A DNA stretch of 20,287 nt from an uncultured Gemella sp. (lineage in GTDB: Bacteria; Bacillota; Bacilli; Staphylococcales; Gemellaceae). Below are positions 8,237-17,142 of this stretch, piece by piece. Within the stretch, counting starts at the first letter, position 1; every line of letters starts with the position of its first letter. The position numbers and the translations under genes were made by a program. Below the pieces are notes generated by a model that was not told where the DNA came from, did not search any database, and saw only the letters and a list, made by a program, of their open reading frames with translations. The stretch is from the NCBI GenBank assembly GCA_927911745.1, contig CAKMQF010000126.1, positions 1-20,287 on the forward strand, given 5' to 3'.

Positions 8237-9323
8237 ATGACAAAACTAACAGTAAATGATATCAGAGTAGAACTTACTACTACCCCAAAAGAAAAGACAC
8301 CCGACGATAAACTAGGATTTGGTACAGTCTTTACAGACCATATGTTCGTTATGGATTGGTCTTCTGATAAAGGTTGGTATGATCCACGTATCGTGCCTTA
8401 CGGACCTATTCCAGTTTCACCTGCTCTAAACGTATTACACTATGGACAAAGTGTTTTCGAAGGTATGAAAGCATATAATGCTAATGGAGAACCAGTTTTA
8501 TTCCGTCCAGAACAAAACTTTAAACGTTTAAATAAATCTTCAGATCGTATCGCTTTACCTGAGCTAGATGAAGAATTTGCATTAGCAGCTCTTAAAAAAA
8601 TTAATCTCTATCGATAAAGAATGGATTCCTAAGTCTGAAGGTACTTCTTTATACGTTAGACCATTCCTATACGGTGCAGAAGAAGCTCTAGGAGTTCACC
8701 CGAATAACGAAGTTAAATTCGTAATTATCTTATCACCATCAGGAAGCTACTTCAAAGCAGGATTACAACCAAATAAAATCTTCGTAGAACACGAATATGT
8801 ACGTGCTGTTCGTGGTGGATTTGGATTCGCTAAAACTGCAGGTAACTACGCTGGATCACTAAAAGGTCAAAAGAAAGCTCAAGAATTAGGATATTCTCAA
8901 TCTCTATGGCTTGATGGAGTTGAACAAAAATACATCGAAGAAGGTGGAGCTATGAATATCTTCTTCAAAATTGATGGAACATTTGTTACTCCAGAATTAA
9001 ATGGTTCTATCCTTCCAGGTATCACTCGTGCTTCAGTGTTAGAATTACTTAAATCACTAGGTGAAAAAGTTGAAGAAAGAAAATTAGCTCTTGAAGAAGT
9101 TTATGAAGCTTATGATAATGGAAAACTTGAAGAAGTATTCCTATGCGGTACTGCAGCAGTAATCGCTCCAGTTGGTGAATTATTCGATGGTACTAAAAAA
9201 TTAGAACTTATCACTGATAACAAACCAGGTGAATGGACTCAAAAAATCTATAACTTACTTACTGGTATCCAATTAGGTAAAGTTGAAGATAAATTTGGTT
9301 GGGTTGTAAAAGTAGAAGACTAA
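8237..9323 (+). CDS. ilvE: Branched-chain amino acid aminotransferase (one frame break)
   Basis: Transfers the amino group between Leu/Ile/Val and 2-oxoglutarate using PLP (fold type IV). [13 protein letters not shown] (about residues 71-83) is the family signature, followed by the [10 protein letters not shown] block. After the break come [27 protein letters not shown] with the PLP-binding Lys, [10 protein letters not shown] and [12 protein letters not shown]. The A7 run at 8594-8600 has one base too many: with six A the text reads [19 protein letters not shown] without a gap. The corrected length is about 361 residues, normal for this class. The gene is monocistronic, with its own promoter and terminator. 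Confidence 0.93.
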
Positions 9324-9330
9324 TATGAAT

Positions 9331-9366
9331 AAAAGATTCCAAGTTTAATAATTTGGAATCTTTTTT
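9331..9366 (+). terminator. Rho-independent terminator of ilvE
   Basis: AAAAGATTCCAA pairs with TTGGAATCTTTT across a 10-base loop and ends in a T-run. It begins eight bases after the ilvE stop. Confidence 0.88.
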
Positions 9367-9440
9367 ATATTATCTTATATATTTTTTTAAAAAATCTGTT
9401 ATATATAATTGATGCTAACAGATATCACTTTTAAGTAAAC

Positions 9441-9480
9441 AAAAAATGAAGTATGGAATTATCTCCTACTTCATTTTTTT
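9441..9480 (-). terminator. Terminator of the formate/nitrite channel gene, probably bidirectional
   Basis: A 13-bp stem, AAAAAATGAAGTA / TACTTCATTTTTT, has a 13-base loop. It lies 36 bases past the stop of the minus-strand channel gene. A- and T-runs on both sides make it usable in either direction. Confidence 0.8.
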
Positions 9481-9515
9481 TATTATTTAAAGGATTTTAA
9501 ATTTTCTCTATAATT

Positions 9516-10301
9516 TTATTTTTTATAAGCAAATGTATAAAGTGCAGAAACTAGAGTAACAGCTCCTACAAAGTTACCTAAAAATACTGTTCCCATGTTT
9601 TGAACGAATTGTAAAACTGAGATATTTGCACCTTCAAACATTGCAGCTGGGATTGCGAACATGTTCGCAACCAAGTGTTGGAATCCAATAGCAACGAAAG
9701 TCATAATTGGGAACCATACACCAAACATTTTACTACCTACATCTTTAGCAGCGAAGTTTAACCATACTGCCATACCTACTAGCCAGTTACAACCTACAGC
9801 TGAGAAGAATACTTGCCAAAATGTTAAGTATACTTTTGATTCACCAGCTGAAATAGTTTTAGCAGCAATTGCTCCACCAGTTAAACCAGTTAAATGCCCT
9901 AAGAAATAAGCAATAACTAGAGAACCAACAAGGTTAGCAAATGTAATAACTACCATGTTTTTAGCCAATAGTTTAAAACTAATTTTCTTATTAAACCATG
10001 CAACAGTTACAGCCATCATATTACCTGTAACTAATTCTCCACCACCAACTAAAATACAAATAAGTCCAATTGGGAAAACAGATGCTCCAAGTAATGCACC
10101 AATTCCACCAAATTCTTTAGGAATTGATCCTGATACGCGAAGTAAAGCTAAAAATCCTACTCCGATAAATGCCCCACCTAAGAAACCTAAACTTAACATA
10201 TATTTAAGGCCCGCAGTTGCTTTAGCAGTACCTTTTTTAATAGTTAGTTCATAAACTTCTTGAGGCTCTAAAAACGCTTTAGATTCTACAGTGTTTGTCA
10301 T
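9516..10301 (-). CDS. Formate/nitrite transporter (FNT) family channel
   Basis: This 261-residue inner-membrane protein has six hydrophobic segments and belongs to the FocA/NirC/HSC fold, a pentameric channel for formate, nitrite or related small anions. Family marks are LVGGGELVTGNM (about residues 83-94), CNWLVGMAVWL, and VAIGFQHLVANMFAIP, which contains the pore histidine (His209 in E. coli FocA). No pyruvate formate-lyase or nitrite reductase gene is beside it, so the ion is not settled; formate export in mixed-acid fermentation is the likely role. It is monocistronic with a strong promoter. Its codon use looks like that of a well-expressed gene. Confidence 0.9.
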   Translation of the reverse strand: MTNTVESKAFLEPQEVYELTIKKGTAKATAGLKYMLSLGFLGGAFIGVGFLALLRVSGSIPKEFGGIGALLGASVFPIGLICILVGGGELVTGNMMAVTVAWFNKKISFKLLAKNMVVITFANLVGSLVIAYFLGHLTGLTGGAIAAKTISAGESKVYLTFWQVFFSAVGCNWLVGMAVWLNFAAKDVGSKMFGVWFPIMTFVAIGFQHLVANMFAIPAAMFEGANISVLQFVQNMGTVFLGNFVGAVTLVSALYTFAYKK

Positions 10302-10369
10302 AATAACACTCTCCTTAAAAATTTATAATAATTACATAGATATTTATTTTTCCTACATCTACAGTAAAG

Positions 10370-10398
10370 ATTATACTATAACAAGGATATTTTTTCAA
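10370..10398 (-). promoter_or_regulatory. Promoter of the FNT channel gene
   Basis: On the minus strand TTGAAA (10393-10398) and TATAAT (10370-10375) are 17 bases apart. They lie about 70 bases before the gene start at 10301. Confidence 0.85.
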
Positions 10399-10967
10399 CA
10401 CTGTTTTAATACAGATTATATTAAAAAGCTCATAATTTAATAACGATTATATATTTCTTTTTTAATAAACAATATAAATATATTAATATTAATTTTAAAC
10501 CGAATAATAAAATACACTTAAGATAAACCGTTTCCTTATAATTTGTTATTTTAATATTTAAATTATTCTTTTTTCAAAATTCAGTTAACGAACTCCTTAA
10601 TAGTAGCTATTCGCCTAAAATAATTACTAAAAATAATATTAGTAATTTTTTTAAAAATAAGTGTTTAAATTTCAGAAGATCATAACAATAGAGATTACTG
10701 AAATTTCTAATATCTTTTCCTCTTGTTTTCATCACTATTACAAAACTAGTTAAATAATCTTTTATATACCTTATCAATATTTTTTCCTGTTATAATAATA
10801 ATTCTCAATTAAAAATACATTTATTTAGTTACAAAATTTCCAAAGAGTTTAGTACTATATTCATAATTTTTAATCAATTATAAAAAACTTTATTACAACT
10901 CTACCTTTTTTATCTACTCCCTATATTAACTCATATTACAATTTGAATTTTCAATTACAACTCATAT
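10399..10967. other. Long A+T-rich intergenic stretch, no gene found
   Basis: I find no convincing reading frame on either strand. The only structure of note is AATTACTAA / TTAGTAATT (10622-10647) followed by five T, which looks like a weak plus-strand terminator with no gene in front of it. A lone TATAAT at 10537-10542 lacks a good -35 partner. A small RNA between about 10550 and 10652 is possible but not supported by more than this. Confidence 0.4.
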
Positions 10968-10969
10968 AA

Positions 10970-10997
10970 AAAAGCGATTGGATAATTCCAATCGCTT
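10970..10997 (-). terminator. Terminator of rny
   Basis: AAGCGATTGG pairs with CCAATCGCTT across the six-base loop ATAATT. On the minus strand it is followed by T-rich sequence, seven bases after the rny stop codon. Confidence 0.88.
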
Positions 10998-11003
10998 AAT
11001 TTA

Positions 11004-12557
11004 CTATCTTGCAAGCTTAACTGCTCTAACCTCACGGATAACATTAACTTTAATGTTTCCTGGGTATTGCATCGTTTCTTCGATTTTATTTTTAACTTCT
11101 TTGGCAATTTTGTAAGTTTTTGTATCATCTACTTCTTCCGGATTTACGATTACTCGAATCTCACGACCTGCTTGAATAGCAAATGTTTTTTCTACACCTT
11201 TGTGTTCATTTGCAATTTCTTCAAGTTTTTGTAGACGTTTAATATAATTTTCTAATGACTCTCTTCGAGCTCCTGGACGTGATGCAGAAAGTGCATCCGC
11301 TGTGGCAACAATGACAGAAATTGGGTTTGTTGGTTCTGTATCACCATGGTGAGAAGCAATCGCATTAACAACAATTGCATTTTCTTTATACTTAAGTGCT
11401 AAAGCTACACCAATTTCAACATGTGAACCTTCAACCTCATGATCAAGTGCTTTACCGATGTCATGTAGTAAACCTGCACGACGAGCTGTTGCGATATCTA
11501 AGTCTAACTCAGCTGCGATAAGTCCAGAAATATATGCTACTTCCATAGAGTGTTGTAGTGCATTTTGACCGTAACTTGTTCTATATTTTAACTTACCAAC
11601 GATTTTTACTAAATCCGGATGCATATTGTGGATTCCAAGGTCGAATGTAGCTTGTTCACCTGCATCACGAATTACTTGATCAATGTTTTTACGTGCTTTA
11701 TCAACAGCTTCCTCAATTTTTGAAGGATGGATACGACCATCATCAATAAGTGATTTAATCGCAGTTTTTGCAATCTCACGACGTATTGGGTCATATCCAG
11801 AAAGGATAACTGATTCTGGAGTATCATCAATAATTAAATCCACCCCTGTTAATGTTTCTAAAGTACGAATGTTTCTTCCTTCACGACCGATAATACGACC
11901 TTTCATATCATCACTTGGAAGATCTACAACAGATACAGTAGTTTCACTAACTACATCTGTAGCAAAACGTTGTAATGATTGAACAATAAGTTCTTTTGCA
12001 CGTTTATCAGCAACGTTTTTCGCCTCTAGTTCTTTATTTCTTATATATATTGCCATGTCTTTAGCCATATCAGTCTCAACTGCGGCCTTAATCTCTTCAC
12101 GAGCTTGTTCTTCTGTTAAGTTTGCAATTCTTTGCAACTCTGTTTCTTGTTGAATCTTAAGTTGATTAACCTCACTACTTTTCTCTTCAAGAAGTTGAGA
12201 TTTCTCTTCCAATTTCATCTCTCTAGAACTTAGCAACTCATCTTTTTTATTTAAAAGTTCTGTTTGGCGTTCTAATGAAGATTCTTTTTGAACGATTCTA
12301 TCTTCTTGTCTTTGAATATCTTGTTTTCTAAATTCTGCTTCTTTATTAGCTATGTTAATTATCTCTTCAGCTTCTTTTTTAGCAATAGTAGTTTCTTTTT
12401 CAACTATATATCTAGCTTCTTTTCTTGCTTCTCCAATAATATGATCAGCATCTTGCTTAGATAATTCTAATTTCTTTTGAATAGAATTTTTTGAAATAAT
12501 ATATCCAAATAAAAGTCCAACAAGTAAAGCTGCAACACTGATTATTCCATAAATCAT
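11004..12557 (-). CDS. rny: Ribonuclease Y
   Basis: RNase Y is the membrane-anchored endoribonuclease that starts bulk mRNA decay in many Firmicutes. The 517-residue protein has the standard layout. There is one N-terminal membrane helix (about residues 3-21), then a long charged coiled coil (about 25-190). A KH domain follows with [11 protein letters not shown] (GXXG loop, about residues 223-233), then an HD domain with [18 protein letters not shown] holding the metal-binding His-Asp. The C-terminal region ends EVRAVKLAR. Length and all motifs are normal, and no frame damage is present. It is monocistronic and divergent from rplK. Confidence 0.96.
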   Translation of the reverse strand: MIYGIISVAALLVGLLFGYIISKNSIQKKLELSKQDADHIIGEARKEARYIVEKETTIAKKEAEEIINIANKEAEFRKQDIQRQEDRIVQKESSLERQTELLNKKDELLSSREMKLEEKSQLLEEKSSEVNQLKIQQETELQRIANLTEEQAREEIKAAVETDMAKDMAIYIRNKELEAKNVADKRAKELIVQSLQRFATDVVSETTVSVVDLPSDDMKGRIIGREGRNIRTLETLTGVDLIIDDTPESVILSGYDPIRREIAKTAIKSLIDDGRIHPSKIEEAVDKARKNIDQVIRDAGEQATFDLGIHNMHPDLVKIVGKLKYRTSYGQNALQHSMEVAYISGLIAAELDLDIATARRAGLLHDIGKALDHEVEGSHVEIGVALALKYKENAIVVNAIASHHGDTEPTNPISVIVATADALSASRPGARRESLENYIKRLQKLEEIANEHKGVEKTFAIQAGREIRVIVNPEEVDDTKTYKIAKEVKNKIEETMQYPGNIKVNVIREVRAVKLAR

Positions 12558-12610
12558 TTTGCAACCTCTTTCTATTTTGAAAATTTTTTATTATGATATA
12601 ACAACTATTC

Positions 12611-12636
12611 GACAATTAAAATTCGAATAAATTGTC
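12611..12636. repeat. Inverted repeat in the rny 5' leader
   Basis: GACAATT (12611-12617) and AATTGTC (12630-12636) flank a central ATTCGAAT. The element lies just downstream of the predicted rny transcription start, where an operator or RNA structure could act. No binding protein is implied by sequence. Confidence 0.35.
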
Positions 12637-12652
12637 ACATACCATAATTACA

Positions 12653-12681
12653 ATTCTACACTACCTATAGTAAAAAGTCAA
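12653..12681 (-). promoter_or_regulatory. Promoter of rny
   Basis: On the minus strand TTGACT (12676-12681) and TAGAAT (12653-12658) are 17 bases apart. The leader to the rny start would be about 90 bases. Confidence 0.75.
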
Positions 12682-12894
12682 TAGTTCACTCAGGGAAAAT
12701 CCCAGTTTAGAAAATCTTTTCTTCTATATAATATGGTTTATAAATTTCTTTTTAAATTATAGCTTTTATTATCTATTATTTTGATTTCCCACTTGAATTT
12801 TAGCCGACTTAGTTGTATTATTTTATTATCTACTCAATAAAAGTAGAATTATTTTTACTAAAAAATAATTTTTTTAAAAAACTTATCAAAACAC

Positions 12895-12923
12895 TTGCAA
12901 TTACTTATCCAGTGTGATATCAT
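12895..12923 (+). promoter_or_regulatory. Promoter of rplK-rplA
   Basis: TTGCAA (12895-12900) and TATCAT (12918-12923) are separated by 17 bases. Just upstream, an A/T-only hairpin (12847-12870, then five T) could insulate the operon. Between this and the rny promoter (12682-12846) I see only A+T-rich DNA. Confidence 0.7.
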
Positions 12924-12956
12924 ATTCAAGTATGTAAAAATACAAAACTTGATTGA

Positions 12957-12995
12957 GTGGGAGAACGAAAAATTCAAAGACGTTCAAATGACCAC
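12957..12995 (+). promoter_or_regulatory. Structured rplK leader, candidate ribosomal protein L1 binding site
   Basis: An outer helix GTGG (12957-12960) / CCAC (12992-12995) and an inner helix GAACG (12963-12967) / CGTTC (12981-12985) enclose an asymmetric internal loop, GA against AAATGA. A two-helix stem with an uneven purine-rich internal loop is the layout of L1 sites in 23S rRNA and in L1-regulated mRNAs. L1 is encoded by the second gene of this operon, so feedback by L1 is the natural reading. The GTGGGAG...CCACATCACG pattern also resembles other Firmicute rplK leaders from memory. Confidence 0.55.
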
Positions 12996-13024
12996 ATCAC
13001 GAAAAATATATAGGAGGTTTTATC

Positions 13025-13450
13025 GTGGCTAAAAAAGTTATAAAAGTTGTTAAATTACAAGTACCAGCAGGTAAAGCTAACCCAGCTCCACCAGTTGGTC
13101 CAGCGTTAGGTCAAGCTGGTGTAAACATCATGGGATTCTGTAAAGAATTCAATGCTCGTACACAAGACCAAGCAGGATTAATCATTCCAGTAGTAATCTC
13201 AGTATATGAAGACCGTTCATTTACTTTCATTACTAAAACACCACCTGCACCAGTATTACTTAAAAAAGCAGCTAAAATTGAAAAAGCATCTTCTGTACCT
13301 AACCGTGACAAAGTTGCTACAGTTTCAAAAGCTCAAGTTCAAGAAATCGCTGAACTTAAAATGGCTGACTTAAACGCAGCTTCTGTAGAAGCAGCAATGC
13401 GTATGATCGAAGGTACTGCAAGAAGTATGGGTATCTTAGTAGGAGAATAG
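13025..13450 (+). CDS. rplK: 50S ribosomal protein L11
   Basis: L11 binds 23S rRNA at the GTPase-associated centre and is needed for the stringent response. The 141-residue protein opens [20 protein letters not shown] and has the proline-rich linker [15 protein letters not shown]. The FNARTQ segment, the [18 protein letters not shown] block and the C-terminal GTARSMGI follow, all typical. The start is GTG at 13025 with AGGAGG at 13012-13017. The next gene, rplA, follows after 13 bases with its own AGGAGG. Unlike in many Bacilli, secE-nusG is not upstream and rplJ-rplL is not downstream. Confidence 0.97.
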   Translation: MAKKVIKVVKLQVPAGKANPAPPVGPALGQAGVNIMGFCKEFNARTQDQAGLIIPVVISVYEDRSFTFITKTPPAPVLLKKAAKIEKASSVPNRDKVATVSKAQVQEIAELKMADLNAASVEAAMRMIEGTARSMGILVGE

Positions 13451-13463
13451 GAGGATAATTATA

Positions 13464-14156
13464 ATGGCAAAAAAAGGTAAAAAATATCTTGAAGCAGCTA
13501 AATTAGTAGATTCTTCTAGTCTATACTCTGTAGTAGAAGCAATCGAATTAGCTAAAAAAACAAGCACAGTAAATTTTGACGCAACTGTAGAAGTTGCATT
13601 CCGTTTAGGAGTTGACACTCGTAAAAACGACCAACAAGTTCGTGGAGCAGTAGTTCTTCCTAAAGGAACTGGTAAAACTGCTAAAGTTTTAGTTTTTGCT
13701 AAAGGTGATAAAGCAGCAGAAGCTGAAGCAGCAGGAGCTGACTACGTAGGACAAGGTGAATACATCACTAAAATCCAACAAGGTTGGTTTGATTTTGACG
13801 TAATCGTAGCTACTCCAGATATGATGGGAGAAGTTGGTAAAATCGGTCGTGTATTAGGACCTAAAGGATTAATGCCAAACCCTAAAACTGGTACTGTAAC
13901 TATGGACGTTACTAAAGCAGTTAATGAAATCAAAGCTGGTAAAGTTGAATACCGTGCTGAAAAAGCTGGTGTTGTTCACACTCCAATCGGTAAAGTTTCA
14001 TTCTCAACTGAAGACTTAGTTGAAAACTTCAACGCTGTTCAAGACGCTTTAGCTAAAGCTAAACCAGCTGCTGCTAAAGGAACTTACTTCAAATCTGTAG
14101 CTGTAACTACAACTATGGGTCCTGGAGTTCGTGTTAACACAGCAGAATTCAAATAA
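13464..14156 (+). CDS. rplA: 50S ribosomal protein L1
   Basis: L1 forms the mobile L1 stalk that helps release deacylated tRNA from the E site. In many bacteria it also represses its own operon by binding the mRNA leader. The 230-residue protein contains [53 protein letters not shown] and TMGPGVRVN, the standard L1 motifs in order. The start is ATG with AGGAGG at 13451-13456. Codon use is strongly biased (GCT, GTA, AAA), as for a highly expressed gene. Confidence 0.97.
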   Translation: MAKKGKKYLEAAKLVDSSSLYSVVEAIELAKKTSTVNFDATVEVAFRLGVDTRKNDQQVRGAVVLPKGTGKTAKVLVFAKGDKAAEAEAAGADYVGQGEYITKIQQGWFDFDVIVATPDMMGEVGKIGRVLGPKGLMPNPKTGTVTMDVTKAVNEIKAGKVEYRAEKAGVVHTPIGKVSFSTEDLVENFNAVQDALAKAKPAAAKGTYFKSVAVTTTMGPGVRVNTAEFK

Positions 14157-14170
14157 GAAATATTAATACA

Positions 14171-14203
14171 AAGAAGATTTGGTTCTCCAAGTCTTCTTTT
14201 TTT
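14171..14203 (+). terminator. Terminator of rplK-rplA
   Basis: AAGAAGATTTGG and CCAAGTCTTCTT form a stem with one T-G pair and a TTCT loop, followed by a T-run. It lies 14 bases after the rplA stop. Confidence 0.88.
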
Positions 14204-14229
14204 ATACCTTCTCTACTTTTCTATAATAC

Positions 14230-14276
14230 AAAAAAGCTATGACTTAATCCCTTATTTATCAAGTCACTAGCTTTCT
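14230..14276 (-). terminator. Terminator of the gntR-ABC operon
   Basis: AAGCTATGACTT (14234-14245) pairs with AAGTCACTAGCTT (about 14261-14273) with one bulge. On the minus strand it ends in six T. It sits about 40 bases past the stop of the membrane protein. Confidence 0.7.
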
Positions 14277-14312
14277 TATATTCTTTTATTTCCGTTTTAT
14301 GCTTGCTTAACC

Positions 14313-15137
14313 TTACTTGGTTTTATTATAAGTATTTATTAATTCAACTCTAGTTGCATCTTTAGTTCCTTCTTTAATTCCTTCAAAGAACATATTAGCT
14401 TCAAATGTATAAATTTTTAAGCCACTTGTAATTATTAAAAGGAACAGAATTAAAGCAAGTTTTCCTTTATACTTTTTATCTACTCGTTTATTTTCTCTAT
14501 TATGAGCTAATAAAATATTTACGCTAACAAAGTAATATAACAATGTGATTACTATTAATAGTGCTAATTTTATTAAACTAAATTGCGTATTATCATATTT
14601 TAGACCTATATATCCACTAAAAATTGATACTAATGAAAATCGAAAGATTCCTACTATAAATTGATAAATAATAATATCATATATAAAGAAGTATATTAGT
14701 GTTATTTTTGTCTTAATCATTTGAATTATAGCAAAGTTTGACAATGCTATAACTACTATTATTGCATATAGGTATTCAATAGGATTAACTTTACGATAAA
14801 TATAATCTAATACAAGAGATATTATTCCCCCAAAGAATAAAGTTATATAAGTTGTGTAGTAAATATATCTTACTTTATCTTTTAATGAAATCGGTAGATA
14901 TTCAATAAATTGTTGTTCAGAATCATCATATTTTCTTCCATTTATCACAATAATTATTGAACTAATAACAGCTAAAATCATATAAGTTTTATCAAATAAT
15001 AATTCAAGTACTACAGTGATGGTAATAAAATAATATAGTAAATATAAACTCTTATATAATAAAGGTTTCGTGTAATTTCTATTTGAAATTAAATTCCAAA
15101 TTGCCCCAAAGTTTGTATCGTATTTTTGTTTATACAT
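14313..15137 (-). CDS. Multi-pass membrane protein, putative ABC transporter permease
   Basis: The 274-residue hydrophobic protein has about seven predicted membrane segments and the basic cytoplasmic loop NRENKRVDKKYKGK before the last one. A soluble tail of about 30 residues follows. The start ATG overlaps the end of the ATPase gene (ATGTATAA, eight bases), so the two are translationally coupled and should form one transporter. I do not recognise a substrate-specific family. By context (GntR/YtrA-type regulator, ATPase, permease) it resembles the ytr-type efflux cassettes of Firmicutes that respond to cell-wall-active compounds; that link is inference only. Confidence 0.7.
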   Translation of the reverse strand: MYKQKYDTNFGAIWNLISNRNYTKPLLYKSLYLLYYFITITVVLELLFDKTYMILAVISSIIIVINGRKYDDSEQQFIEYLPISLKDKVRYIYYTTYITLFFGGIISLVLDYIYRKVNPIEYLYAIIVVIALSNFAIIQMIKTKITLIYFFIYDIIIYQFIVGIFRFSLVSIFSGYIGLKYDNTQFSLIKLALLIVITLLYYFVSVNILLAHNRENKRVDKKYKGKLALILFLLIITSGLKIYTFEANMFFEGIKEGTKDATRVELINTYNKTK

Positions 15138-15842
15138 TTGACTTCTCTCCCTTCATAATAGAAAGTAAAATTTTTTCTATATCTGTAGTGTTAAATCTTT
15201 CTTGTAGCTCTACTATATCTTCTTTAGTATTAATTCTTCCATTTTCTAAAACAATTACATAATCTGCTAAACTCTTTATCACTAAGGATCTTCAGTTACA
15301 AGAATAATCATTTTATTTTCATCCATATAATCTCTTAAAAGATCTAATATTTCTTTTTTAGCTATTAGTCCTATTCCAGAAAATGGATTATCTAATACTA
15401 ATATACTAGACTTAGTAAAATAACCTATTGCAAATAATAGTATTTTTTTCTCCCCTTGAGATAATTCATATATTTTACTATGAAGAACAATTTTTTGTTT
15501 ATTTAGAAATTCAAAACATTTATCTACATCAAATCTTTCATCTATTTTAGATATTTTATATAAAACTTCATTCACCTGTAAAGTATCTGAAAACAATGGT
15601 TTGTCAGCAACATATGAATACAGTTTTTTAATTTCTACTGCATTTTGATGAAAGTTCAAATTGTTATAGCTAATAGACTTGTTATCTGATGATATTGCTC
15701 CTAAAATCGTTTGAAGAAATAATGTTTTACCACTCCCACTATTACCTGTAATTGCATATACATATCCATCTTCTAACTCCAAATCTATTGGACCTAGTTG
15801 AAATAACTTTTTATTGATCTGTAAATTATTAACTTTTATCAT
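15130..15842 (-). CDS. ABC transporter ATPase with altered catalytic residues (one frame break)
   Basis: The Walker A motif GNSGSGKT is at residues 33-40, the signature ELSQGEKK at 126-133, and Walker B SSILVLDNP at 145-153. Two usual catalytic residues differ. The Glu after the Walker B Asp is Asn152, and the switch His is Glu184 (in LVTEDP). The frame stops after 186 residues. Adding one T to CCTTAG (plus-strand AA at 15284-15285) gives EDPLVIKSLADYVIVLENG and reads on to TAA at 15130-15132, about 237 residues. The first ATG overlaps the regulator's stop (ATGA), and the end overlaps the permease start. The break is probably a sequencing error, but the two residue changes lie in clean sequence. 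Confidence 0.85.
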
Positions 15843-16221
15843 AAATTTTTTCCCTCCAATACTTTATCAACTATATCCTTAATATCTTCTATATTAAGTC
15901 CATCATTAATAGCATTATCAATTATTACCTTTAGTTCGACTAAATACTCTTCTTTTTTTATAGATAATACAGTAGCTAAATCTATATCATTTACAAATAT
16001 CCCACAGCTCCTTTAGAATATATGAGTTCTTCTTGTAATAATACTTCATATGATTTTTTTACTGTTATTATACCTACTTCTAGCTCTTTAGATAAGCTTC
16101 TAATAGAAGGTAATTGATCATTGCATTTTAAGCTACCATTAAGAATACTACTCTTTATTTGTGTAGCCACCTGTTGATAAATCGGAACAGATGACATATT
16201 AGAAATTTTTATATCCATCAT
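15839..16221 (-). CDS. GntR-family (YtrA subfamily) transcriptional regulator (one frame break)
   Basis: The N-terminal winged helix-turn-helix reads VPIYQQVATQIKSSILNGSL, then QLPSIRSLSKELEVGIITVKK, the GntR DNA-binding motif. The frame stops after 76 residues. Adding one G to the run at 16001-16003 restores SKGAVGIFVNDIDLATVL and extends to TGA overlapping the ATPase start, about 127 residues. The short C-terminal helical region, with no large ligand domain, marks the YtrA subfamily, which usually controls a linked ABC transporter. The palindrome at 16288-16317 over its own promoter is the likely operator, implying repression of the whole operon by its first product. Confidence 0.87.
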
Positions 16222-16287
16222 ACTCCTCCTTATTAATTCTTTTAAAATTAATTTGTATAATTCAATTAGATATTAAAAACGTTTCCT

Positions 16288-16317
16288 TGTATCTACTGTG
16301 ATTATACGATAGATACA
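16288..16317 (-). promoter_or_regulatory. Palindromic operator of the gntR-ABC operon
   Basis: A perfect 8-bp inverted repeat, TGTATCTA / TAGATACA, is separated by 14 bases. It spans the -10 box of the operon's promoter, so a dimer bound here would block transcription. Confidence 0.75.
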
Positions 16318-16330
16318 GTTACTTTGTCAA
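16301..16330 (-). promoter_or_regulatory. Promoter of the gntR-ABC operon
   Basis: On the minus strand a consensus TTGACA (16325-16330) and TATAAT (16301-16306) are 18 bases apart, about 80 bases before the regulator's start. Confidence 0.85.
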
Positions 16331-16402
16331 TATCTATTTTGTAATTTCTTATATTTTTTATTAAAAATACTTTAAATCCTAAGTTTAAAGGTAAATATCA
16401 TT

Positions 16403-16429
16403 TTGAAATACTTTGTTACATGTTATAAT
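16403..16429 (+). promoter_or_regulatory. Extended -10 promoter of the glycosyltransferase gene
   Basis: TGTTATAAT (16421-16429) is a TG-N extended -10 box. TTGAAA at 16403-16408 is only 15 bases upstream of TATAAT, which an extended -10 tolerates. It lies 30 bases before the ATG at 16460. Confidence 0.65.
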
Positions 16430-16459
16430 TATATTAACTATTATTTTAGGAGTGTATTT

Positions 16460-17142
16460 ATGATTACTATTATTGTGCCAATTTATAACGAAGAAAAAAC
16501 AATACGTGATTTTGTCTATAATCTGTATTGTTTGCATAATATAAAGGAACATGAGGTGCTTTTTGTTGATGGGGGTTCGACAGATAAGACAAAAGAAATC
16601 CTAGATGAACTTTCTTATTTTGGTTACTCATATCACTTATCGGATAAAAAAGGTCGTGCAAATCAGATGAATTATGGTGCGAAAATTGCTAAAGGGGATA
16701 TTCTGTGGTTTGTTCATTGTGATAGTGTACTTCAAAAAGATGTAATAGAAAAAGTACTTGCCTGCCCTACTGAAGTCGGTTGTCTAAAGATTAGATTCTA
16801 TCCAAGTAGCTTTCCTATGTGGGTAAATTCTCTCGTTTCTAATATGCGCGCAAGTATTACTAACCTTGCCTTTGGGGATCAAGCGATATTTCTATCAAAG
16901 AAAGTATTTGAAAAGTTGGTGGATATAAAGATATGCCTTTAATGGAAGATTATAAACTCTCAGAGGATTTAAGTGCACTTAGTTATAAAATTACAGTAAT
17001 TGACTCCCCTATCACGACATCTACGAGAAGATATAAAAATCATACTGTAAAAACAATGTGGCAGATGCAACAATACCAAAAAATGTATCGCCGTGGTGTT
17101 CCTGTAGAAGAAATTGCAAAAATGTATAAAGATGTAAGATAG
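16460..17142 (+). CDS. Glycosyltransferase family 2, 'rSAM/selenodomain-associated transferase 2' type (one frame break)
   Basis: The GT-A fold opens ITIIVPIYNEEKTIRDF. FVDGGSTDKTKE, KGRANQMNYGA, GDILWFVHCDS (DXD-equivalent), FGDQAIFL and GGYKDMPLMEDYKLS follow, then TTSTRRYKNHTVKTMWQMQQ, a pattern I recognise from family TIGR04283. The frame stops after DIKICL. Adding one T at 16916-16917 gives VFEKFGGYKDMPLMEDY and about 227 residues, ending MYKDVR. I chose ATG 16460 because AGGAG lies at 16449-16453; an earlier in-frame TTG at 16403 falls in the promoter. The family is named for its repeated occurrence with the radical SAM protein encoded downstream. The sugar donor and acceptor are unknown; addition of a sugar to an arsenical or related precursor is a guess. 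Confidence 0.87.

Noticed and set aside
16403..16459. Upstream in-frame start for the glycosyltransferase
   Set aside because: The TTG codon at 16403 is the -35-like element of the promoter. The ribosome site and conserved N-terminus support ATG 16460.
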